Of a stretch of DNA of 64,000 bases, positions 35,210 through 43,816 are shown in pieces. The DNA lies in IMG/VR virus record IMGVR_UViG_3300035034_001463, positions 22,271-86,270 of that record. One strand, given 5' to 3'. The notes beneath the pieces are model-generated. The model was given only the letters and a program-made list of their open reading frames with translations, was not told the origin of the DNA and did not search any database. This stretch comes from a virus. How positions within the stretch are numbered: position 1 is the first letter of the stretch; each line of letters opens with the position of its first letter. The position numbers and the translations under genes are program-made.

Positions 35210-36656
35210 AATAATAATTTATGATGAAGTTAATATTAAGATAGATGGATTACCGCCAAGTGTAAGAAGGAAACTTTCAAGTTCGATGAAATTTGAAATT
35301 CCTCATGCAAGATATTCTGAAAAATATAAATTAGGAAGATGGGACGGTACTAAAGGTTATTTTGGTATAGGTGGAAATGGATACTTAAATCATTTAGATA
35401 GACTTTTACCAATCTTAAAAAAAGAAGGTTACGAAGTATCGGAAATTGATGATCGTCGACAGACTATTGACATAGGATTAACAACAATAGACGAAAACTT
35501 CTGGGAAGGATCTTTTTGGCCAGAAGGACACGAAAAGGCCGGCGAACCAATTGAATTAAGAGATTACCAAGTAACTGCAATAAATGACTTTTTAAAGAAT
35601 CCCCAATCATTACAGCAGATTGCCACTGGCGCTGGCAAAACAATTATGACGGCTACTTTATCAAAGATAGTAGAACCGTTGGGGCGATCATTAATTATTG
35701 TCCCAAATAAAAGCCTAGTTACACAAACTGAAAAAGATTATATAAACGTTGGATTAGACGTTGGAGTTTATTTTGGTGATCGAAAAGATCTAAATAAAAC
35801 TCACACAGTTTGCACATGGCAAAGTCTCAACATATTAGACAAAAAAAGTAAAAAAGGTGATACAACTTTACTCACCTTGGCAGAATTTCTTGACGGAGTA
35901 CAAACCGTTATAGTTGACGAAGTTCACATGGCTAAAGCCGAAGTGTTAACTAAATTATTAACTGAAAATTTAAAGAATGCTCCTGTAAGATGGGGATTAA
36001 CAGGGACGGTTCCTAAAGAAGAATATGAATTTATAGGCATACTTGCCGCAATTGGACCAGTTGTCGGAAACATATATGCGCACGAGTTACAAGATAAAGG
36101 CGTTTTATCAAACCTACAAGTTAATGTCACACAATTAATAGATGTTAAAGAATTTGAGGGTTATCAAGAAGAATTAAAATATCTAGTAACAAATAAACAA
36201 CGAGTAGAATATTTAGGAAAATTATTCACAAACATAAGCAAAACAGGCAACTCATTAATCCTAGTTGATAGGATAGCAACAGGCAAAGAATTAGAGGCAA
36301 TTATACCTGATTCGATTTTTATTAACGGTGCAGTTAAAATTAAAGATCGACAAGAAGAATATGATGGCGTAAACACGTCCGATCATAAAGTGATTATCGC
36401 TACATATGGAGTTGCTGCTGTTGGAATTAACATTCCTCGTATTTTTAATTTAATACTAGTCGAACCTGGCAAATCCTTTGTGAGAGTAATACAATCTATC
36501 GGACGTGGAATTCGTAAAGCAAAAGATAAGGATTTTGTACAGATATGGGATATAACATCAACATGCAAATTTGCCAAAAGGCATTTGCGAGAAAGAAAGA
36601 AATACTACAAAGAAGCCAAATATCCTTTCTCAATAGAGAAGATAGATTGGAATTAA
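35196..36656 (+). CDS. uvsW: UvsW DNA/RNA helicase
   Basis: Superfamily 2 helicase that unwinds R-loops and remodels recombination and replication forks. Motifs: ELRDYQVTAINDFL (Q/Ia start), QQIATGAGKTIMTATLSK (motif I), TVIVDEVHMAKAEVL (II, DEVH), WGLTGTVPKEEYEF (III) and FVRVIQSIGRGIRKAKDKDF (VI). 486 residues (T4: 503). The N-terminal substrate-recognition domain is present (ARYSEKYKLGRWDG). Confidence 0.95.
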   Translation: MPTCKIIIYDEVNIKIDGLPPSVRRKLSSSMKFEIPHARYSEKYKLGRWDGTKGYFGIGGNGYLNHLDRLLPILKKEGYEVSEIDDRRQTIDIGLTTIDENFWEGSFWPEGHEKAGEPIELRDYQVTAINDFLKNPQSLQQIATGAGKTIMTATLSKIVEPLGRSLIIVPNKSLVTQTEKDYINVGLDVGVYFGDRKDLNKTHTVCTWQSLNILDKKSKKGDTTLLTLAEFLDGVQTVIVDEVHMAKAEVLTKLLTENLKNAPVRWGLTGTVPKEEYEFIGILAAIGPVVGNIYAHELQDKGVLSNLQVNVTQLIDVKEFEGYQEELKYLVTNKQRVEYLGKLFTNISKTGNSLILVDRIATGKELEAIIPDSIFINGAVKIKDRQEEYDGVNTSDHKVIIATYGVAAVGINIPRIFNLILVEPGKSFVRVIQSIGRGIRKAKDKDFVQIWDITSTCKFAKRHLRERKKYYKEAKYPFSIEKIDWN

Positions 36657-36657
36657 T

Positions 36658-37164
36658 ATGAGAATTTTAACACTTGAAAATAGTACATTCAATCTAACAA
36701 ATTTACCAGATGAAATTGATGATGATATTAGATTTGCTGTGTTAGATAACTCTGACTCAAAAAATCCAGATTTCTTTTTTGTTCCTCTTATTTTGCTGGA
36801 ATCATTTAGTTCTCCAGCAGTAGTTATTGAAGTAGGAAATAAAGAAATTATGGTACCTTTAGATTGGCACATCGCATTAGGTGATAGAGAAACAGGAAAT
36901 GATATTGAAATATTACCTATTACCAGTCTAAATTTAAGAGGATTTGAAGCATTCTTGTTTAATCCTCTAACAAGCGGTATGACTAGATTTGAACACGTCA
37001 AGGTGGTTAATTTCTACAACGACGTGACTTGGTATTTTCCAAAGATGAGGAATGGGCAATTATTAGCCTTACCTCTTGAAGAAGGCAACAATCCGCAATG
37101 TATCTACATAGTAAAAGAAATTAGTAGACAGAGTGAATTGATTGACTACGCTAAATTACTATAA
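36658..37164 (+). CDS. Conserved phage protein downstream of uvsW
   Basis: 168 residues. The core GFEAFLFNPLTSGMTRFEHV then KVVNFYNDVTWYFPKMRNGQ followed by LLALPLEEG is conserved in T4-like marine phages as I recall. It is a beta-rich, soluble protein with no known motif. It starts one base after the uvsW stop and is probably part of the same operon. Function unknown. Confidence 0.6.
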   Translation: MRILTLENSTFNLTNLPDEIDDDIRFAVLDNSDSKNPDFFFVPLILLESFSSPAVVIEVGNKEIMVPLDWHIALGDRETGNDIEILPITSLNLRGFEAFLFNPLTSGMTRFEHVKVVNFYNDVTWYFPKMRNGQLLALPLEEGNNPQCIYIVKEISRQSELIDYAKLL

Positions 37165-37177
37165 GGTTTAAAAACAT

Positions 37178-37702
37178 ATGCTGGTTACAGCAATAAAAGA
37201 AGAATTAAATATTAACTCCTATATCAAAGATGGTTTTGAAAAAGTGTGTGATGTAGCTATGTCACATGGCAAACGATTTATATATAAAAGTATTAATAAC
37301 GAGCTGATGTATGCTAGTCATCGTAGTTGGGTCTACATGATTGTTTCTGGAGAAACAATAGTTAAAATTGGAGAAACAGGTAACCCTCTTGGAATTGAAA
37401 AGTCGTATAGTGATCAACCAATAACGGGTACAAAATCTCGATTAGGTCGACTTGCTTCCCATGGAAGTTCAGGGGACCAAGATACAGACCTACGTATAAG
37501 AACTGAATTATACGAAGATTGTATAGAAGGTAAAGTTAGCATCTGGGCCAGGAGATGCAACACAATCAGGATAAAACATATTATTTGTGGTCTTGAATTT
37601 GGTATAAGTTCAACAATTCATAAAGACTTAGAATTGTTGTACCTTGATTATATTGAAAGAGCAACAGGGAGTTATCCTCGACTTAACGCAGGAAGGAAAT
37701 AA
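37178..37702 (+). CDS. Protein with possible GIY-YIG-like core
   Basis: 174 residues. SWVYMIVSGETIVKIGETGN resembles the first strand-turn-strand of GIY-YIG nucleases, and SRLGRLASHG lies where the conserved Arg helix would be. The usual catalytic Glu is not obvious (RTELYEDCIEGKVSIW is a candidate). I treat the family call as weak. It may be a small endonuclease or a fold relative without activity. Confidence 0.4.
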   Translation: MLVTAIKEELNINSYIKDGFEKVCDVAMSHGKRFIYKSINNELMYASHRSWVYMIVSGETIVKIGETGNPLGIEKSYSDQPITGTKSRLGRLASHGSSGDQDTDLRIRTELYEDCIEGKVSIWARRCNTIRIKHIICGLEFGISSTIHKDLELLYLDYIERATGSYPRLNAGRK

Positions 37703-37703
37703 T

Positions 37704-37928
37704 ATGATAGTATCAGCCTCTAGAGTAGTTAACAAACCTTTAATTCAGATGTTTGATCAACTTGTAAAAGAAGGATACATATCTGATTATAATAGCAAAG
37801 AACGTTGGTACAAACGAATAAGGTCAGAAATCGAAATAAGAGAACGTATTCAGGAAATTATAAATGAAGACGCTCTCAATATAATTACTATGCCAGACAT
37901 AGCATGGCGAGATTGGAGATATTTATAA
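37704..37928 (+). CDS. Small protein of unknown function
   Basis: 74 residues (MIVSASRVVNKPLIQMFDQL...). GGAAGGA lies 7 bases before the ATG at 37704, better than an upstream ATG at 37644 inside the previous gene. It is charged and helical, ending MPDIAWRDWRYL. Its stop overlaps the ATG of the cupin gene (TAATG). Confidence 0.6.
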   Translation: MIVSASRVVNKPLIQMFDQLVKEGYISDYNSKERWYKRIRSEIEIRERIQEIINEDALNIITMPDIAWRDWRYL

Positions 37929-38542
37929 TGTCAATTAAAGCAGGTAAAATATGGGGGGCTACAGAGCTTATCCATGCAAACGGAGTTTTAGAATTCCACA
38001 GAATTGAATTTAAAGGAGGATACAAATGCTCCGAACATTCTCATCAATATAAATGGAATGGATTCTTTGTTGAGTCAGGAAAGATGATTGTACGAGTGTG
38101 GCAAGACAGCGACCAAGAAGGATTAATTGATGAAACTGTTCTTGGTCCGGGAGATTTTACTCAAGTAAAACCAGGCAAGATACATCAATTTGAAGGTGTT
38201 GAAGACGGAGTAGCATTTGAATTATATTGGGCTGAATTTAATCACAACGATATAGTTCGTAGAACTATTGGAACTCAGATTAAAAAGGATGAAAAAATAA
38301 TGAATATGTTAAAGGAATTATCAAAGAATTTGCCATTTGAAATTGAACTAATTGAAGTTGAAACAGGAATAACAAAATTCCGTGATGTTGAAGATGATTT
38401 TATTTACAAATGTACTTGGTATCCCGAATACAATAATAATGAAATTGGAATTAGCAGCATAGATGATTTAGTAAGAGAAGAACTTCTCAAGATACTTACT
38501 ACCGAATTAATAGCTGAGAAAAAGTTACACAAAGATGGGTGA
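37928..38542 (+). CDS. Cupin-domain protein with C-terminal extension
   Basis: Residues 1-115 are a cupin: HRIEFKGGYKCSEHSHQYKW gives the HxH metal pair in motif 1, and GPGDFTQVKPGKIHQFEGVE gives the motif 2 histidine. The C-terminal 90 residues are acidic, helical and of unknown role. It starts at 37928 by overlap with the upstream stop; the ATG at 37904 is less likely. Substrate unknown. Confidence 0.72.
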   Translation: MSIKAGKIWGATELIHANGVLEFHRIEFKGGYKCSEHSHQYKWNGFFVESGKMIVRVWQDSDQEGLIDETVLGPGDFTQVKPGKIHQFEGVEDGVAFELYWAEFNHNDIVRRTIGTQIKKDEKIMNMLKELSKNLPFEIELIEVETGITKFRDVEDDFIYKCTWYPEYNNNEIGISSIDDLVREELLKILTTELIAEKKLHKDG

Positions 38543-38780
38543 TTTAATACCCGGTGAAGCAATCATCTATGAAAAAGTTGGTACAAAAATATATGCAAAA
38601 TATAGAGATAAATCAGAAATTCCTAGATGGGTAGTAGGATTAAATGTAAATGAAGATTTGCCGAGTTGGGCAGATTGGTTAGAAATGATAGAACTGTCTG
38701 AAGAGAATCCCATATTAAGACAACATTTAGAGAAAGCGTTAACTATATATTATATGGTTAAAAGTAATAAAAATGTCTAA
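38535..38780 (+). CDS. Small phage protein of unknown function
   Basis: 81 residues: IPGEAIIYEKVGTKIYAKYR, then SEIPRWVVGL and a helical end. I recall short proteins with this start in T4-like phages and have no function for it. It overlaps the cupin gene by 8 bases. Confidence 0.5.
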   Translation: MGDLIPGEAIIYEKVGTKIYAKYRDKSEIPRWVVGLNVNEDLPSWADWLEMIELSEENPILRQHLEKALTIYYMVKSNKNV

Positions 38781-38984
38781 AATACTGTTTATCGTATACT
38801 CTATGTTAATGTAGGAAATGTACCATCAAACAAAGGAAAAGAAATCATTGATGGAATGAAGAATAATACAAATCCAATGAGAGAAAATTTAGAGAAATAT
38901 TTTACTGAAGTCTTTGAATTTTGGATAATGAGACGAGCCGGTGAAGGTAATTCAGAAATAGCTTTCCAAGAATTTGAAATATAG
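38773..38984 (+). pseudogene. Broken or non-AUG-started small ORF (YVNVGNVPSNK...)
   Basis: ATG at 38773 gives only MSKILFIVYSMLM and a stop. The next frame reads on to the TAG at 38982-38984 as ILYVNVGNVPSNKGKEIIDG and a natural-looking 60-residue protein, but has no ATG before residue 22. Either a frameshift near 38790-38800 joined the two, or translation begins at ATA 38796. No Shine-Dalgarno precedes the ATA. Confidence 0.4.
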
Positions 38985-38985
38985 T

Positions 38986-39014
38986 TTGACAAATAACGAC
39001 AAAGACTGTATAAT
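38986..39014 (+). promoter_or_regulatory. Perfect-consensus sigma70-type promoter ending 6 bases before ATG
   Basis: TTGACA (38986-38991), 17 bases, TATAAT (39009-39014): every base matches consensus. ATG at 39021 begins where transcription should start, so the message would be leaderless. Confidence 0.85.
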
Positions 39015-39020
39015 TACAAT

Positions 39021-39722
39021 ATGAAAATATTACAAGATTTGTCTCGGAGAAAATTCTTATATAGTATTAGTACCGGTATAGGTGCTACACTACTACCTCG
39101 CCCAACATTAGCAAAAACTAATGTTGGGTCGGTGGTAAGCACACCCAACACAACCTTTTTTAATCTAGCAAGGAATAAAAAAGATCCTATATTTAATGAT
39201 CACCATCTGGTTTATGAATTGCAACAAATTGTAACAAGAGATAATAATTTACCATTTTCTCAAACAACAAAACTTCAAATCTTAAAAAAGGAAGTAGGAC
39301 CAGAAGAAAAGATTAATTTAGATAACCTTGGTGATGTAGAATACGAATTCCTACATAGAAAATGGCCATCAAGAGATGTACATTTTTCAATTTTTAATCG
39401 AAAAATTCCTTCTCCAAAGATTGTAAGAATGGGAAACTATATTGCAAGACTCTCTCGTAGAGGTTTTGGTAATGTTTTAATTTATCATCCTGATAATCAA
39501 AAATTGCTTAAAAATTCTGATATCCGTGACAACGGCAAGTATCTTGATATGATGAAAATGCACCCAACTAAGAATTGTCCAAAAAATAAAATGGTTGTTA
39601 TATATAATGGCAGCTCGTCTTGTGATGGACCAGTTCAATTATATCAACCAAATGACAACGATGGGTATATTATTGAACATACTCATGTTAACAATTATGT
39701 TCAAGAATTAAAAATAATATGA
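39021..39722 (+). CDS. Exported protein with twin-arginine (Tat) signal, function unknown
   Basis: 233 residues. The N-terminus MKILQDLSRRKFLYSISTGI then GATLLPRPTLAKT has the Tat pattern S-R-R-x-F-L, a short hydrophobic core and a plausible cleavage site after TLA. The mature part has no motif I recognise (HLVYELQQIVTRDN, FEF-poor, basic). A phage gene exploiting the host Tat system is uncommon. It has a perfect host-type promoter, so it would be made early. A periplasmic role such as envelope modification is inference. Confidence 0.65.
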   Translation: MKILQDLSRRKFLYSISTGIGATLLPRPTLAKTNVGSVVSTPNTTFFNLARNKKDPIFNDHHLVYELQQIVTRDNNLPFSQTTKLQILKKEVGPEEKINLDNLGDVEYEFLHRKWPSRDVHFSIFNRKIPSPKIVRMGNYIARLSRRGFGNVLIYHPDNQKLLKNSDIRDNGKYLDMMKMHPTKNCPKNKMVVIYNGSSSCDGPVQLYQPNDNDGYIIEHTHVNNYVQELKII

Positions 39723-40180
39723 AACATTTTCCTTTAAAAGATATACTTGCTTGCATTGATTCTAATGGTATAGAAATATGGGACGAGTTAGATGATGATC
39801 AAAAAAAAGAAGTTAATTTTTGGTTGTTAAATCGATACACCAGTAGTGTAGTTGGTACTAGCAAAGATAATGTTGCATTGGCAGTTCTTAAGACAAATGA
39901 ATTCTATAACAAAAACTGGAATACTATTGGAATCAAACATAATCGTAAATTGCTGTGGCAATTGCTTTGTATGTCTGGATTAGGAGAAATCCAGGAACAC
40001 AAATGGATCGGATTTAAAAAGAAGGAAGGAAACAATAGTAAAGTTGAAAAATTCCTTAAAGATTTATATCCAAATATGAAAGAAGATGAGGTTGAACTCC
40101 TTGCTAGAATATCTACAAAAACAGAAATCAGAGAGTTGGCTAAAGACCTTGGTTACGAAACAAAAGATATCCCAATCTGA
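39719..40180 (+). CDS. gp62-like clamp-loader small subunit (tentative)
   Basis: 153 residues. IWDELDDDQKKEVNFWLLNR and NRKLLWQLLCMSGLGEIQEH then KWIGFKKK resemble the cyanophage clamp-loader small subunit gp62. The large subunit gp44 and clamp gp45 are not in the window, so context cannot confirm it. It overlaps the Tat gene by 4 bases. Confidence 0.45.
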   Translation: MKHFPLKDILACIDSNGIEIWDELDDDQKKEVNFWLLNRYTSSVVGTSKDNVALAVLKTNEFYNKNWNTIGIKHNRKLLWQLLCMSGLGEIQEHKWIGFKKKEGNNSKVEKFLKDLYPNMKEDEVELLARISTKTEIRELAKDLGYETKDIPI

Positions 40181-40859
40181 CAAACCTTTTCGCTGTGAAT
40201 ATTGTGGAAATGGATTTGTAAAAGAAAAGACACTATTTGCGCATTTGTGTGAAAAGAAACGGCGTGCACTTGCAAAAGATGAAAAACATGTAAGGCTTGG
40301 TTATTTTACCTACAAAAGATTTTTTAAATTAAGTGTAGGACAATCAAAAACAGAAAAAACTTACGAAGAGTTTTCTTCTTCTCCTTATTATAATGCTTTT
40401 GTAAAATTTGGTTCGTATCTTTCAAATGTAAAACCATTGCATCCTGAAAAATATATTGATTATATAGTAACAAGTGGTGTTAAGTTAGATAATTGGTGTA
40501 GTGATAAATTATACGAAGAATACGCTCTTAATTATATTCTTAAAGAAGATTGTACTGTTGCCTTAGAAAGATCGATTAATACTATGGTAGAGTGGGCAAA
40601 AGAGAATAATAGCAGTTATCAACATTATTTTTTATATGCATCTTCAAACAGAATTGTACGTGATATAAGAGATGGAAAAGTTTCTCCGTGGTTAATGTTA
40701 AATTGTAAAAGCGGAAAAGACATGTTAAATAAATTAAACGATGAACAACTCGATATGATCTACAACGTTGTTGATCCAAAGAAATGGACAATTAGATTTG
40801 GTAGAGAACCAGAAAATGTTCAGTTAGTAAAAGAAATAGTAAAGGATGCAAAATTATGA
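40086..40859 (+). CDS. Zinc-finger-containing conserved phage protein
   Basis: CEYCGNGFVKEKTLFAHLCE has a CxxC and later H/C that could bind zinc, followed by KKRRALAKDEKHVRLGYFTY. The remainder (SPYYNAFVKFGSYLSNVKPL, LDNWCSDKLYEEYALNYILK) is a conserved helical region in marine T4-like phages as I recall. Its start is uncertain: the ATG at 40086 lies deep in the upstream gene; TTG at 40149 or a site nearer 40170 is possible. A DNA- or RNA-binding role is a guess. Confidence 0.6.
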   Translation: MRLNSLLEYLQKQKSESWLKTLVTKQKISQSDKPFRCEYCGNGFVKEKTLFAHLCEKKRRALAKDEKHVRLGYFTYKRFFKLSVGQSKTEKTYEEFSSSPYYNAFVKFGSYLSNVKPLHPEKYIDYIVTSGVKLDNWCSDKLYEEYALNYILKEDCTVALERSINTMVEWAKENNSSYQHYFLYASSNRIVRDIRDGKVSPWLMLNCKSGKDMLNKLNDEQLDMIYNVVDPKKWTIRFGREPENVQLVKEIVKDAKL

Positions 40860-41368
40860 ATATAAATGATCTTCATTTAATCAAATATCCTGCAGAGATA
40901 CTCGATCAGCAAGTAGCAACGGTTGATATTGAAAATCCGGGGTTTGACGTTAAAGAATTAAAAGAAAGAATGACTGCTGTTATGGTTGACAACGGTGGAA
41001 TTGGACTTTCAGCTAATCAAGTAGGACTTGATGCTCAAGTCTTTGTATTTGGATCCGATAAGAAAAATTTAACTATGGCAATTAATCCAATGGTTCTACA
41101 ACACACTATCGAATCAACACTTGAGTATGAAGGGTGTCTTAGTTTTCCTGGAATTTTTGTTAAGGTACCACGACCAAAAGAAATACTAGTTGAATTCTAT
41201 AATGAAAATCTCGAAAAGCAAACTGTAAAGATTGAAGGATATTCTGCCCGTGTGTTTCTACATGAGTATGATCATTTACAGGGTATTGTTTTTAAAGATA
41301 GAGTTAGCAAAATGAAATGGGATCGTGCTAAGACAAAACTTGAAAAAATAAGAAAGAAAATATCATGA
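40856..41368 (+). CDS. def: Peptide deformylase
   Basis: Removes the N-formyl group from nascent proteins; an iron or zinc enzyme. Motif 1 NGGIGLSANQVG (GxGLxAxQ), motif 2 YEGCLSFPG (EGCLS) and motif 3 VFLHEYDHLQG (HExDH) are all complete. 170 residues, standard length. Known in several marine T4-like phages, where it may speed maturation of highly expressed proteins. It overlaps the upstream gene by 4 bases. Confidence 0.96.
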   Translation: MNINDLHLIKYPAEILDQQVATVDIENPGFDVKELKERMTAVMVDNGGIGLSANQVGLDAQVFVFGSDKKNLTMAINPMVLQHTIESTLEYEGCLSFPGIFVKVPRPKEILVEFYNENLEKQTVKIEGYSARVFLHEYDHLQGIVFKDRVSKMKWDRAKTKLEKIRKKIS

Positions 41369-41622
41369 TGATACTAAGAAACGACCTAAATAGAAAATTA
41401 GATTTTGAAATAGAAGTACACGAAGAAAAGATTATAAGAGATGATGGAATAACTCAATGGGAATATTCTTTTTCAATTAATGGAAAAAAGTTTCATAATG
41501 TAAAATTTAGATGTTCAGATAAAATTGATTCTAGTTATAGGAATACTACAAAAGAACAACTTCTTTTAAGTTTAATTGTTGGTTTAGAAAAAGAATATAA
41601 AGAAATAAATGCCGGATATTGA
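41365..41622 (+). CDS. Small protein of unknown function
   Basis: 85 residues, acidic and basic mixed, with a beta-rich centre (WEYSFSINGKKFHNVKFRCS) and a helical end. It overlaps the deformylase stop and the DnaE-like gene by 14 bases. I do not recognise it. Confidence 0.5.
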   Translation: MMILRNDLNRKLDFEIEVHEEKIIRDDGITQWEYSFSINGKKFHNVKFRCSDKIDSSYRNTTKEQLLLSLIVGLEKEYKEINAGY

Positions 41623-42166
41623 TATAGATTTTGCAGATCGAGATGACTTACTTTCAAGATTAAGCCATCGATCTGCATGTTTAGAGAATGGTAAAAAACA
41701 CAACACTGGTGTTTATTTTACAGAAATTCCGTACAATCCTATTACCAATGTATCAACGATTGATTATAAAACTGCAGACTCACGAGGATATTTTAAAGTT
41801 GATTGTTTGAATGTAAGTATATATGAACAAGTAAAAGATGAAGAACATCTTGTTTCTCTAATGAAAGAACCTGTTTGGGATCTATTACATCATCAAGAAT
41901 TTGTAGATCAAGTTTTTCATATAAATGGATATACCGATTTATTAAAGAAATTAAACCCTCGTTCTGTTGAACAGTTAGCAGCAGTCTTGGCTATAATAAG
42001 GCCTGCTAAGAAACATTTGACAAACAGTACATGGGATGTTATACTAAAGCAAGTGTGGGAAAAGCCAACAGACAATCAATATTTCTTTAAAAAATCTCAT
42101 GCTTTTAGTTATGCTATGGCAGTGATTGTACATATGAATCTACTATGTGAAGAATTGCAAAATTGA
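41609..42166 (+). CDS. DnaE-like fragment (DNA polymerase III alpha-related)
   Basis: 185 residues. PDIDIDFADRDDLLSRL matches the PDIDxDF catalytic aspartates of bacterial DNA polymerase III alpha, then RGYFKVDCLNVSIYEQVKDE and LAAVLAIIRPAKKHL match the following finger and helix region. Most of the polymerase (PHP, thumb, tau-binding) is absent. I recall similar small genes in T4-like marine phages. It is unclear whether it acts as a nuclease, an inhibitor or a partner of the host replisome. Confidence 0.65.
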   Translation: MPDIDIDFADRDDLLSRLSHRSACLENGKKHNTGVYFTEIPYNPITNVSTIDYKTADSRGYFKVDCLNVSIYEQVKDEEHLVSLMKEPVWDLLHHQEFVDQVFHINGYTDLLKKLNPRSVEQLAAVLAIIRPAKKHLTNSTWDVILKQVWEKPTDNQYFFKKSHAFSYAMAVIVHMNLLCEELQN

Positions 42167-42217
42167 TATTTGCTTTCAGGAAAAGAACGAAAAAGATTTA
42201 ACAAAGAGAGTAACACA

Positions 42218-43078
42218 ATGACAGGTATAAAAGATAGAGGTAGAGGATGCTTAATTGGATTAGCAATAGGCGATGCATTAGGTACTTCGGTTGAATTTAA
42301 GGAACGAGATACGTACGATCCAGTAACTAGGATGAGAGGCGGCGGAGCATTTAATTTACAACCAGGTGAATGGACAGATGATACAAGTATGGCGCTTGCC
42401 TTAGCCCGTTCTATTATTAGCTATAAAGGCATCAATCAAGTTGACATACTTAAGAACTTTAGTGATTGGTATAATAAAGGTGCATTTTCTCACAATAATC
42501 TCTGTTTTGATATAGGTAATACTACTCGAACAGCAATTGATAAATTTGATAAAGGCGGCCAAATTGAACCAGTTTGTGGTTCAACACACGGACTTGATTC
42601 TGGTAACGGTGGTATAATGAGACTTGCACCGGCTCCTATGATTGCTAAGACTCGAAAACAAGCAGTAGAATATTCCGTTGCTCAATCAATTACTACACAT
42701 GCATCTCCAGATTGTGTAGACATGGCAGAATATCTAGGAGGAGTACTTTGGGATATAATTGATACAGGCGGAACCAAAGTTGAAGATCGCTGGGATGTTG
42801 CTGAAAAATACCGAGCACAAATAAGTTCTTCCGGATATGTCGTACATACAGCAGAAGCAGCATTTTGGTGTGTTGAAAAGACTGAATCGTTTAAAGATGC
42901 GGTGTTGTTAGCAGCTAATTTAGGAGACGATGCTGATACAGTTGCTGCCGTAACTGGGCAAATAGCAGGAGCATTTTATGGATATTCGAATATTCCTAAA
43001 GAATGGTTAGAAGTTCTTGCATGGCATGATAAGATATTAAAGATGGCAGACATTATAATGGATTATCGTTCTACTTAG
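42218..43078 (+). CDS. ADP-ribosylglycohydrolase (DraG/ARH family)
   Basis: Removes ADP-ribose from proteins or other acceptors. GCLIGLAIGDALGTSVEF, GEWTDDTSMALALARS (metal DD motif), GNGGIMRLAPAPM and NLGDDADTVAAVTGQIAGAF (second metal site) are the complete family motifs. The ATG at 42218 with AAAGAGAG upstream is preferred over a TTG at 42170. T4 uses ADP-ribosyl transferases; a hydrolase could reverse host or phage ADP-ribosylation or counter defence, which is inference. Confidence 0.92.
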   Translation: MTGIKDRGRGCLIGLAIGDALGTSVEFKERDTYDPVTRMRGGGAFNLQPGEWTDDTSMALALARSIISYKGINQVDILKNFSDWYNKGAFSHNNLCFDIGNTTRTAIDKFDKGGQIEPVCGSTHGLDSGNGGIMRLAPAPMIAKTRKQAVEYSVAQSITTHASPDCVDMAEYLGGVLWDIIDTGGTKVEDRWDVAEKYRAQISSSGYVVHTAEAAFWCVEKTESFKDAVLLAANLGDDADTVAAVTGQIAGAFYGYSNIPKEWLEVLAWHDKILKMADIIMDYRST

Positions 43079-43424
43079 ATATTCTAGTAGGTTTATATTG
43101 AATAACATGACTTTTAGTATTAGTATCAGCTAATTCGGATGCTCCTCCAGCTGATACTATATTTTCAAAAGATATACCTTTTGATCTTAAATCCTTTTCA
43201 AATTTCTGTTTTTCTTCTTCAGTATAAAACATAATTAAAGCCTTAGTTCCGGCTTTGCCATATGATATTCCGTTGTTCGGATATTCTTGTACTAATTTAG
43301 ATAATTCATAATTTGAAATATCAACTGCTAATACGTTTGGATTTCCAATTAGTTGCTCGGACCTATTAGATCCGTCTTCCATTGAAGAATCTTCTATTAA
43401 CTTTATAATTTCTCTATATCTCAT
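43071..43424 (-). CDS. Small protein, unknown, with late-type promoter
   Basis: 117 residues, MRYREIIKLIEDSSMEDGSN... A late-type box ends 5 bases before the ATG, within the stop region of the upstream gene. The first 12 residues (MRYREIIKLIED) resemble N-terminal segments found in some T4-like head-associated proteins. No other motif. It converges with the ADP-ribosylglycohydrolase gene with an 8-base overlap. Confidence 0.5.
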   Translation of the reverse strand: MRYREIIKLIEDSSMEDGSNRSEQLIGNPNVLAVDISNYELSKLVQEYPNNGISYGKAGTKALIMFYTEEEKQKFEKDLRSKGISFENIVSAGGASELADTNTKSHVIQYKPTRISK

Positions 43425-43429
43425 AATTT

Positions 43430-43440
43430 TATTTATTTAG
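43430..43440 (-). promoter_or_regulatory. Late-type box CTAAATAAATA ending 5 bases before ATG
   Basis: Reading on -, CTAAATAAATA contains two overlapping late-type boxes; the proximal one ends 5 bases before ATG 43424. It overlaps the stop codon of the upstream gene. Confidence 0.55.
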
Positions 43441-43801
43441 GTATTCGGACAAGTTGAACTGATTTTCGTTTAACTCTTTTTACAGCAAGATTGCTTAAAT
43501 TCACAGTTGGTCCTGTTACTATTCTAACATCTTTTGAATTCATTGACAGAACACAATATCCAAATTTTTCCATTTCATTTCTTAAAAAGATATTGATAGG
43601 AATCATTCTATTTGATTCCCACCACCATATGTCACCTAGATCTAAAAATAGTTTTTTCTCATCTAATGTTTTGATAAGGTTATAACTATAAAGATTAGTA
43701 ACATACTGATCTTGATTTGAAATGATGCCGACATATTCATTGCCACCATAAGTGACAACGCTTATAAAGGGAAAGTTCTCATTAATATCTTTTAATAACA
43801 T
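43433..43801 (-). CDS. Conserved marine T4-like phage protein
   Basis: 122 residues. FISVVTYGGNEYVGIISNQD, WWWESNRMIPINIFLRNEME and VTGPTVNLSNLAVKRVKRKS are stretches I recall as strongly conserved in T4-like marine phages. A beta-rich RNA- or DNA-binding fold (SH3-like, with basic C-terminus KRVKRKSVQLVR) is plausible, function unknown. It is divergent from the structural gene at 43817. Confidence 0.6.
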   Translation of the reverse strand: MLLKDINENFPFISVVTYGGNEYVGIISNQDQYVTNLYSYNLIKTLDEKKLFLDLGDIWWWESNRMIPINIFLRNEMEKFGYCVLSMNSKDVRIVTGPTVNLSNLAVKRVKRKSVQLVRIPK

Positions 43802-43803
43802 AC

Positions 43804-43811
43804 GGTAAATA
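43804..43811 (+). promoter_or_regulatory. Late-type box GGTAAATA ending 5 bases before ATG
   Basis: GGTAAATATATCCATG: a 5-base gap to the ATG at 43817, no Shine-Dalgarno between. Confidence 0.5.
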
Positions 43812-43816
43812 TATCC

